From Physcia stellaris (taxonomy: Eukaryota; Ascomycota; Lecanoromycetes; Caliciales; Physciaceae): DNA of 64,000 bases. Where the stretch lies: positions 186,001 through 250,000 of the forward strand of contig JABSSW010000007.1 in NCBI GenBank assembly GCA_018902385.1, given 5' to 3'. A program made the position numbers and the translations under genes. Of this stretch, positions 55,005 to 64,000 are shown piece by piece. How positions within the stretch are numbered: position 1 is the first letter of the stretch; each line of letters opens with the position of its first letter. Under the pieces are notes generated by a model. It saw only the letters and a list, made by a program, of their open reading frames with translations. It did not search any database and was not told the DNA's origin.

Positions 55005-58000
55005 TTTTTTTTCGAATCGAATTCGAATAAAATTTATTGACGAAAATGAATTTATCATTCAAAATTGATGTGAATTTCATTTTACGTTGTAAAACATTTC
55101 AATATTCAATGTAATGATTTAAGATCGAAAAAATTCAATATGTTATGATAACAATACAACGTTTTTGAATTTAACTCATGTTCAACATTTGAATAAAGCA
55201 ACGAAACTTGATAAAAATCAAGATTTTGATAAGCTCGTCAACAAACATGTTTTGAATAAAAATGTAATGTAAACGAATTCGATTAATTTTGATTTCGTTT
55301 CGAATGTAATGATAAACGATATCGACGTGTTTGATGCGATCATGATGAATTGAATTTTCAACGAAAATTTTGACATTTTGATTATCGATATGTATTTGTA
55401 AAATAACGTATTTGTCACGTTGATGATGAATGTGTAAATCGACGAACAAATTTCGAAATCACGTAATTTTTCTAATAATCGTCGAAATGATTATATATTT
55501 TGCAACGCATGTGAAAATGATCACAATAAATTGAAATTTTGACATTCAATTTATTGATTTTTCATTGAAAATGAAAACGTAAACGTCAATTGATTTTTTA
55601 ATAATCAAATCGTCATCGTAATTGACGTCACAATAATTTTGTGAATCAAAATTTTTTTTTCGTAAACAATGTTTAAACGATCAATAATATTGAAATAATC
55701 GAAAATATCGTTTGCGACGTTCATGTGAATTTTGTTTGAATTTTGAACGAAATGATTGACGATGAAAATGACGTTAAAAATATTTGATTTGTTTTCGATC
55801 ATGACAAACATGACGAAATCAATTTTGATTTGATACAATTTTGTGTCGAATTCAAAAATTTGATTTTCGTTAAAAATCGAAACGAAATTCGTTCGCATTG
55901 AAATATGTATTGATTTGATTTCATTTCGATCAAATTTGATGACGATACGTTTAATGTAAATTTTTTAATTGAGTCGAATTTTTTTGCGATCACGATTTTT
56001 GATGACGATTATGTTTAAATAAAAATTAATTAATTTCATATCAATTATTTCGAAAACAACGAACAATTTTTTTTTGATTTTGTTGATCATGACGATGAAA
56101 AAAACAATGATTTTGATATCGTCAATTCAAAAAATGAATATGAAATTTTTGAAATTTTTCGTCGTTGCAAAAATGTTGTGATCGACGTGTAAATGATACA
56201 AATTCAGTTTTTCAAAAAAAAAACTTGTTAAACGTTCGTATCATAAGCGAAAAAATTGTTTAAAATCGTATAAAACTTTGTGAAATTTGCAAATTCTTTT
56301 TTCGTTGTAATTTTCGAAATATTTAACGTATATTTCTGTATCGATGAAATCGTAAAAAAAAACAATTTTGACGTTCATTTGTTCGATTTTCAAATTCAGA
56401 AATGCGACGATGACGAACAAAATTCGAAAAATCATTGATTTGATTACGAAAACAAAAATTTGTTCGAAATCAATGTCATATTGTTGCAAATAATTTTTGA
56501 CAACTCATCGAACTTTGTAACGAGTTATTTTTTCTTCGACATTTCGTTTGATTTTGAAAATTCATTTATCGTTTAAAAATTTTCGATCGTCGAATGTACG
56601 ATTTATCAAAATTCATGTATTGTTTTTGTTCAAAAACTGAATTTCGTTTTCGACGACGTTTATTCAATTTGACGAATTTGAATTATTTATGACTTGTGTT
56701 CATGTATTGAATTCGTCGTCATTCATATTGTTGAAAACAACGAAATTTTCAAAATTGATGACGTTTTGAGTTTCGATAAAATCAATTAACAATGAAACTA
56801 AATTGACAACGCATAAATCATTGTATTATTCGAAAAAACGCTCGACGAAAATAAAATTTTTTTCGATACAATTCAAAAAAACGACGAGATCGTCGAAGAA
56901 ATGCTTTCAATTTGTCAATAATTTTGTTATAACAACGTTAAATATTTTTGTCGTATTGTTTGATATAAACGAATAAACAAATGAATTCATAAAAAATTCA
57001 ATTTGCTTGATTTGACAATCTGAACGCATGATGATAAATTTATGAAAAATGACTGAAAATATGTTTTGTGAAATTTCTAATGCGAACTTGATTTTGCGAA
57101 AAATGATCGATTTATTTTTGAATGTGATAATTTTCGAAACAATAACGTTTGAAACTGTGTCTGAAATAATAAAACATTTTTTTTGTTCAAATCAACGATG
57201 ATTTCGCTAAAAATCGTGTATTGTTTGAAAATTGCGACATCGTAAAAATCGACGTTTTTGATTTTGCGTATTTCGTTGTCGTTAAAAAATGAAATTCATA
57301 CACGATAAATCGTGTCGTCGTCGTATTCAATGAAAATGTTTTTGTCATCGCGAAATTCAAAATGATTTTTGTGCTTGAAATTTTTGACGACGTACGCGAT
57401 GATTTCAAATGAATGCAAATTAAAAAAATTTGAAACAATGTCGATAAATTTTTCAATAAAATTCATGTCGTCAAAAAAAATCGAAAAACGACGTTTTTTG
57501 ATATATGTCATGATCAAAATGACGTTTAATCACAAAAAATCAAATATGTCGTCGTCAAATAACGTCGTTTGAATCATGATTGTAATAATACGTTGATGAA
57601 TTTCAACGATTTCATTTACGTCTTGAACGTCGATAAAAACGAATTCGAATAAAATGTTTTTGAAAATCAAAAATGCATCGAATTTGATGTTGCGAAATTC
57701 GAAATCATAATCAATTTTGACGATTTTGATTTTCACATTGTATTGATTTTCAATCATGAAAATGTAAATCGAGAAATGAATCATTCATTCGACTTTGTTT
57801 TTGATCGTATAAACATCAATTTTTCGACATCAATCACAAATGAACGTGATATAACACGTTTTTTGCTCGTAATCGAATATCGAGATAAATACAAAATCAA
57901 TATGTATGATGTGAAAAAATTTTGAAATTCGTTTGATGTTTTCATTTCGATTGAATTTTCGTTTAATTTTGATTTGTTTGCATACATCGCAATAATTATT

Positions 58001-60599
58001 CGAAACGTCGTCAACGTAATTGATTTGCAAAAATTTGAAATATATTCGAAAAACAAAATAATTAAAATGTTTCAATCGTTTATGTCATGTAAATAACGAA
58101 ATAAACGAAACAATGATCAGAACAATCATTTGACTGTTTTGCAACATAATTGCATAAAAATCATTTTCGTTCAAAAACGTTCAGACAACAAAAACATCAC
58201 GATTTTTAAACACGTGATCGAATGTGCTTCAATGAATATTCTGTTTTTCGAAAACAAATATCGAAAAAAAATTGACAAACGAATCGAACATGTAATACAT
58301 CGATAAAATGAAAGTTTCAATGATTTTTTCATTTGATAAAACGATAAAAAATTGTATTATGTTCAAATTTGAAATTGAAAAACGAATTTTATCGACGATT
58401 AAAATTGTAAATTCGTAAAAACGAAATGATTGAATAAAATGTTTGTTTTTGTAAACGTGAATATTTGTTTTCGAATCAACGTATCACAATATGTTGTTGA
58501 TCGTTCGAACAATCGATAAAACACGTTTTCAATTAACGATCGATTGTGATTGTTAATTCGTTTCGTTTTTGATATAATCGAACATGTTTTTGTTTAATCA
58601 ATTTTTGTATGCAATGTTGAAATTTTGTCAAAAACATCGTTTGAAATCATAATAAATTTGATTTGTTTCAACGCATTTAAAAAAAAAAAATCACGATAAC
58701 TTCACATATTTGAAAAATTTTGTCGTGAAAATGAACGTTTGATCATCATGAATACGTGTTCGTTTGTTTGACGATTTCGAAATTTGTGTGATCATGACGA
58801 CGAATTTGAAAAATTGAACGATTTTTGCATAATGACGAAATTCGAAACAAAATTTATTGACATTCGTATTGAATTCGATTCAATTGTTGCGTTGTTGTTG
58901 AACGAAAAAAAAATGAACGTGTTTCATTTTGACGAACAAAATGTTTTAACAAATGACGAATATAATAATGAAAATTTTAACATTTATAATGATGAAATCA
59001 TTTTGAATAAATTTCACGACAACGACGAACGATTCAACGTCATTCGATTTTAAATTGAAATTTATAAATGTAAAAATGATATTCATGACGAAAACGAACG
59101 TTTTTTTTTTTGAATTGAAATGCAATAACGACTCAACGTTTCAAAAAAATTTTTTGATTCAAAATAGTGAAACGATGTGAAACATGCACGAAATTAAATA
59201 AAAAATTATGTGTTTTGATGATTTCAAAATCATGACGATTTTGAACGATTTTCAAATCAAACGTTTTGACGACGACATGTTCGTTCGTATAATTTTTCGT
59301 TTTGATTTCAATTGTCATGAAATTTTTGATAAAACGAATTCGTATGAATATCGTGATAATTCATTCAACATTTAAAAACTAAAAATGATTTTTGATTTCA
59401 AATTTTCAAAAATAGTAATTTTCGAAACGATACAATGATTTGATGTAAATCAAAAACTTGATCGAATGATTTTTCATTTTGATCTGAATACGTTTATTAA
59501 AGAAATGAACGTGAATATGAAATGATTATCGTGTTTGTTTCGTTTCATGCATTTTTTTATTGTCAGAATTTATAAACAATTGTGTAACGACGACGAAAAC
59601 AAATGCGTCAATTGTTTGATTTTTTCGAAATGACGATCGTATGATTTATTTCGAAACAAACAATGAAATAAAATAAACAAAAAAATGTATTGATATATGT
59701 ATCGAAAATAAATTGAAAATAAAATAACGAACAATGAGAAATTCAAAAAATGTGTGATAAAAAACGAAAAAATAACGAAATCAATTATTTGCTTTGTAAA
59801 AAACGAATCAATGATACGATTTTCGAATTCAAAATTTCGTTCAAATTTTCATTTATGCGATACGAAAAAATCAACAAACGATCAAACGTTTGAACGAGCA
59901 AAATAAACGAATATTCAAACATTCAAATCAAATGTAATTTAGCAATAAATTAATAAAAAAAATGAAATTTAATGTAAAAACATAATTTTCAACAATGAAA
60001 TTTCATCGAAAATAACGTCGATTCGAATATGAAAACTCGATTTGAAAAATTTAACGCAAATAGCGCATTCAATTTGATAAAAAAATGTGCGCAAATGTTC
60101 AAAATTTGCGTGTGAAATTCGAATCGAAATTTTGAATGACGATTGATGTTGATGATCGTTTGAACAATAATTCAAACATAAAACATCATGATGAAATGTT
60201 TTGACGACACGTAAATAAAACAAAATGTTGTAATGATTCGAATATCGCAATAAATCATAATATCGATCAAATGAATGTTTTGCGCACGATATTGAAATGA
60301 TAAAAAAAATATAAATCGTTGTTTCGACGACGAAAATCATCGAAATTCGTTGAAAAATTAGAAAGCGATATGTATACGCGAATTAATTCATGTAATAAAA
60401 ACAACAAAATAATGAATCAATAAAAAAACAGTAAATTCAACGTTGAAAATCGAAAAAATTCGTTTGATTCATTTTTTTCAAAAAATGTATTCGATTTCGT
60501 AAAAATTGCGCACGACGATGCAAAAGTCATTGAAAAAATGAAAACGACGAAGCGAATAATGCTTGATTGATAAAAAGCGAATTGTTCGAGCTCATAATC

Positions 60600-60718
60600 T
60601 GTTGAAATAAGAATAGTTCATTGATTATATCGATGATAATACTAAATGTACAGGATTTGAAGTTGAGGTTTTCACCAGGCTTCCTGCAGCCCTAACCCTA
60701 GGTGAGCTAACTGCAACA
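60600..60718 (-). repeat. Right LTR (5' LTR of the reverse-oriented Copia element)
   Basis: 119 bases with the same ends as the left copy. Base composition returns to normal within this LTR, so it seems to have largely escaped the decay seen in the interior. It contains a chance telomere-like CCCTAACCCTA string. Confidence 0.9.
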
Positions 60719-60723
60719 TAACA

Positions 60724-61342
60724 TCAGTTACATTTCTTGTCTACATGTGTCTTCAGTTTACCTTGTGCACACTGCGATTCGTGTGGGTATGTGTTCGGCA
60801 TTGTGCAAGCTCCGACTTCTATGTTGCTACTTATGTCGCAGTACAATTCAATCCATGGAAGAGCTTAGATGTAGCTGTGGTAGTTGGGATGCTAGCTGCC
60901 CAGCTTCTGTGTACTGACTTTTTGAGGTTACGGTTTGAGACAGCATAACGATGAAAATGAAATTTTTCGATCAAAAAATGTATGATCATCACTGCACTGA
61001 TTCAAAAACTCTCAATGGAGAATTATCAAGAAGCGATTGCGAAAATCGTGATCGTGACGGATTTAATTTCAGCTGATTAGTCGAAAAAAGCAAATGCGAG
61101 ATATTGAAATTCGAAATCTCCCAGTTGCGACGTTGAGCCTGAAACAGCTAGCCTCATGTCTTAAAAAGGTATATATCGTATTTTACAGCGACACGATTGG
61201 AAAGATTACGACAAAACCTGACCATTGAAGCCGCTAGCGCTGTGCAATCAGGCGCTGACCTCCATCTCAGTTTACTTACTTTTAAGTACCTACGCAGTCA
61301 ATCCACAAACATGTATCCTTCGGTAGCGGTGGTTGAGAGAGT
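60724..61342. other. Intergenic
   Basis: Normal-composition spacer between the LTR element and the 3' end of the eEF1Bgamma gene, with a slightly AT-rich patch near 60945-61000. No gene is called. Confidence 0.5.
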
Positions 61343-62937
61343 CTACTTGCAGACTTTGGCATCCCGAGACTCTATCACGCGAACCTTTTTGCCTCCTTCG
61401 ATCTCAATCTCCTTGTCAACACACCACATATCCTCGACAAATGCACGATCATCTGCTTTGTTGGGATCAAGCTTTGTCCACTTAAAGGTGTCATGCTCTG
61501 GAGCAACGTTCACCACAGGATCAGCTTCCTGACCACGAAGGACGTATGCTCCAATCCTGTAGTTGTTATCGTCCTCGCCCCAAGGAGAGTTGACGCCAAA
61601 GATGTATTTTCGGGACGCTTCGAGGCGATCGTGAAAGCTACCTAACAATGCTTGTGAGCGACTGTATCGATTGGAATGAATGGGATACGGGACGCAGGCT
61701 TACGGATGCCATTACCAACCTGCCAAACCTTTTCATTTTCGTTTTGATACAGGTATTCAGCCCGCCACAGTGAATATTCCTCAGCGTTCCAGTGCTCCCA
61801 AAACCAAGGCATGACTTCATTTCGGGTATCATCGGTGTTAGAGTATTTGCGCTTAAGATCGTCGAGGTTGAACGTTGGCTTTCCCAGAGCTTCAAGCGGA
61901 TGCTTAGGTTTTGGTGCAGGCTCAGCCTCTTCCTCTTCCTCTTCCTCTTCTTCGACCTCCTTGGCTTTAGGTTTAGGTTCTTTCTTTGGCTGTTCTTTCT
62001 TTTCCTTCTTAGGCGCTTGCTCTTTCTTGGTGGGCTGATACTTGACGGCCTCATTGATAAACTTAAGCTCGCCAACTACAGCCGAGTAAATGGGTTGATG
62101 GTAGACAGTCTCGTACCAACGAGTTACGTTTGGATACTGCGAGCGCCATTCTTTGTCGAAAACGAATTGGAAGCCGCGGGAGCAGACACCAGCCGTGAAC
62201 AGATCGGCTAATGTGATGCGCTCCCCAACCAGGAAGGTATTGACAAGAAGATGCTGCTCAAGAACACCAACGGCTTTCAAAGTAGTCTTTTGAGCATCGT
62301 CGACATTCTTCTTATTGTATTGGTCGCGGCCAATGAGTGGACGGAACCAGCTCGCCATGGGGATGAGGATTTCCGCATTGGCAAAGGACATCCATCGTAC
62401 AATAGAGGCATAGTCTTGCTTGGTCTTTCCCAACAGGGTAGTCTTCTCATTCTGCGAGGTAACTGGGGTTTGTCAGCAGACTGGCCCCCAGCAAAGCTTG
62501 ATACATATTCATAAGTTGTATGTGGTGGATCAGAGTGTGAATAATTCTCAACAGTAGTCTTCAGACAGGGATAACTGTTTGATATTGTTTCTCATCATGA
62601 GATTAGAGGCCATAAGACGAAAGTCTGCATGGACGGTGTGGAAGACAGGAGGCTGACATACTGTAGATGGCAATGGCAATAGCTTCGGTCAACTCATAAC
62701 CATCCTCACCCACGAATGAAGGGATCTTGCCGAGGTGATTGATGCGTAAATAGTCATTGGAGAGACCTGCGGATGGTTCGGTGTGTACGATCTCGAGATC
62801 CACGTTGTTAGCCTTGGCTACTGCAAGAATGGCAGTAGATCGAGCATTGCCCTGCTAGATGTATTAGTGATGGCTTTTCTAGTTAGGAGTGGTCTTTTTA
62901 AGCTCACATCGTAGGTATAGAGCTTCCCGAAAGGCAT
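61343..62937 (-). CDS. TEF4: Translation elongation factor 1-gamma (eEF1Bgamma)
   Basis: Scaffold subunit of the eEF1B exchange complex that recharges eEF1A with GTP. Exons 62908-62937, 62662-62851, 61704-62462 and 61343-61641, in phase, give 425 residues. The N-terminal glutathione-transferase-like domain (MPFGKLYTYDGNARSTAILA, LGKIPSFVGEDGYELTEA, RWMSFANAEILIPMASWF, GERITLADLF) is followed by an acidic/basic Lys-Glu linker. The conserved EF1G domain follows (HPLEALGKPTFNLDDLKRKY, NEVMPWFWEHWNAEEYSLWR, SRKYIFGVNSPWGEDDNNYR, KVRVIESRDAKVCK). The first exon encodes only ten residues. The symbol follows yeast TEF4/CAM1. Divergent from MRPS9. Confidence 0.95.
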
Positions 62938-63128
62938 CTTGGAGTCAATTGAGAAAGCTGTTTGTTTGTGCTGGAGCGAGTCACAAAATCTGTCTTGTGC
63001 TTCGGCTCCTAGCGCCGCCCTTAACAGGCTTAGTGTACGTCCGTATCTTGGCCAGCTTGAGATGGCTCCGCACATAAGTACGAGTACAGAACGGAGCTCA
63101 TCGCTCCAACATCACAACGGTGCTTCAA
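62938..63128. promoter_or_regulatory. Short divergent promoter, eEF1Bgamma / MRPS9
   Basis: 191 bases between the start codons of a cytosolic elongation factor subunit and a mitochondrial ribosomal protein. Shared control is plausible. No motif is assigned. Confidence 0.4.
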
Positions 63129-64000
63129 ATGGCGTCAAAACTGTCTGTGGCTCTGCCTTACAGGCTTGTCAGTCAATGTCCCCAGTTCGGCAGCCGTATC
63201 CCTCAACGGTTAAGCATTCTTCAGAAGAGCCATCACAGACAGCCATTCAGCACGACAAACCGTATGCCCGCCGTCGCCGCTCCAGAAATCGACTTCTCCA
63301 CCCTCAAGCTCGACCCGCCGAATCCTGCCCACGCGCGTATCGTCCCAGCCTCTCCTTCCTATTTCACTGCCCGCCCCCAATTCACCGACAACCTTCTCTC
63401 CCTACAAAACCTTCTCCGCAAATACCTGACCCTTCCGACCGTCGAGCCTGGGCTGGCACCCCGCGTAGCATGGAAGACGGTCACCCAGTACCGTCTCTTG
63501 GTCGGCGAGCCCGTGCGCTCAGCGAAATACACCCTCGTCCTCCGGATCTTGAAGCGGCTGAATCAAATACATCCCCAGCTAATGCCCCCCGACCTGCATG
63601 AGGCGATGCAGATCTACAAGCGCGACGTGGATCCTTATTCCAACGTGCCAAATCCGGGGGTCATAGACGAGTTCGGGCGGTCGTATGGAATCGGGAGGAG
63701 AAAAAGTAGCAGTGCGAAGGTTTACCTAGTGCAGGGCTCCGGCGAGGTCTTGATTAACGGGAAAAGCATCAACAACGTTTTCGGGAGAATACATGATCGC
63801 GAGAGTGCTCTTTGGGCATTGAAGGCGACTGGGAGGATCGACAAGTATAATGTGTGGGCGTTGGTAAGCGGAGGAGGGACGACGGGGCAGGCGGAGGCTA
63901 TCACACTGGGGGCAGCAAAGGCTTTGATGGTGCATGAGCCGGCCCTGAAGCCGGCTTTGAGAAGAGGTGAGTTCTGTGTCGGCATCATGGGGTGAACGAA
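63129..64000 (+). CDS. MRPS9: Mitochondrial small-subunit ribosomal protein uS9m, 3' partial
   Basis: Component of the mitoribosomal small subunit; the uS9 C-terminal tail contacts P-site tRNA. Coding from ATG 63129 to a GTGAGT donor at about 63967; the last exon or exons lie beyond the window. The N-terminus is basic and Ser/Arg-rich (MASKLSVALPYRLVSQ) and fits a mitochondrial presequence. The middle is mitochondria-specific (SPSYFTARPQFTDNLLSLQN). The uS9 core starts at GIGRRKSSSAKVYLVQGSGE, then VLINGKSINNVFGRIHDRES, and VSGGGTTGQAEAITLGAAKAL. The final RRAGLLTRD-type tail should follow in the next exon. Confidence 0.92.

Larger units (their letters stand above)
54886..60718 (-). mobile_element. 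Broken Copia-type LTR retrotransposon, heavily RIP-like mutated
   Basis: 5.8-kb element in reverse orientation, bounded by 119-base LTRs beginning TGTTG and ending CAACA, with a 5-base target duplication TAACA on both sides (54881-54885 and 60719-60723). In the reverse strand, integrase-type sequence (Cys-pair CDVCKQIKIKRK region, about 57780-58080) precedes reverse-transcriptase-type sequence (about 56240-56490). This is the Copia order. An A-run sits beside the left LTR where a polypurine tract is expected. The interior is extremely AT-rich and the element is a fossil with very many breaks; no part looks functional. Its age cannot be read from LTR divergence because the differences are mutation-process driven. 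Confidence 0.9.

Noticed and set aside
55171-60340. Numerous short open frames in the AT-rich block as host genes
   Set aside because: They are residues of the decayed Copia element or chance frames in AT-rich DNA; composition and the flanking LTRs explain them.
60689-60701. Telomere-like CCCTAACCCTA string
   Set aside because: Only two units, and it lies inside the right LTR of the Copia element, where the left LTR has the decayed counterpart; not a telomere.

Overview
The window looks like nuclear DNA of a filamentous ascomycete (Pezizomycotina; Leotiomycetes is my best guess, at low certainty). The reasons are short introns of about 45-70 bases with GTACGT/GTAAGT-type donors and CTAAC-like branch points, tightly packed genes on both strands, fungal-specific families (Git3-like receptor, NACHT-ankyrin NLR, DUF7580 protein, small secreted proteins) and one extremely AT-rich LTR element with repeat-induced mutation. 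No prokaryotic feature is seen.

From 1 to 44 kb the window is mostly conserved housekeeping genes. In order: ER glucosidase I (5' end cut off), two tandem putative secreted proteins, peroxisomal enoyl-CoA isomerase with a C-terminal HKL signal, PET100, a small Cys-rich protein, a 91-residue conserved protein, a cytosolic GH3 beta-glucosidase with PA14 domain, PBN1, TIM8, ribosomal protein uL23, BMT2, VPS68, a seven-helix cAMP-receptor-like GPCR, RRP36, eRF1, an AVT-type vacuolar amino-acid transporter, prephenate dehydratase, a SARAF-like ER membrane protein, saccharopine reductase LYS9, a HAL4/SAT4-type kinase and the BAR protein RVS161. Several pairs share short divergent promoters (PBN1/TIM8, uL23/BMT2, eEF1Bgamma/MRPS9). 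Translation and ribosome biogenesis are strongly represented (uL23, BMT2, RRP36, eRF1, eEF1Bgamma, MRPS9).

From 44.4 to 53.5 kb lies an accessory block that resembles a fungal regulated-cell-death or non-self-recognition locus. A DUF7580 (HeLo-like/prion-inhibition type) gene is head-to-head with a 1411-residue NLR whose order is N-terminal domain, C2H2 zinc fingers, NACHT, ankyrin repeats. Tail-to-tail with the NLR is a diverged, truncated copy of its N-terminal domain. From 54.9 to 60.7 kb is a broken Copia-type LTR retrotransposon with 119-base LTRs and a 5-base target duplication. Its C-to-T decay seems to prefer CpC and CpT rather than the usual CpA. eEF1Bgamma and the mitochondrial ribosomal protein uS9m (cut by the window end) close the window.

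At least three host reading frames (GH3, the HAL4-like kinase, the NLR-domain copy) differ from expectation by a single base in an A or T run. This points to either sequence errors or recent decay. Exon boundaries are my own reading of splice sites and homology, without transcripts.
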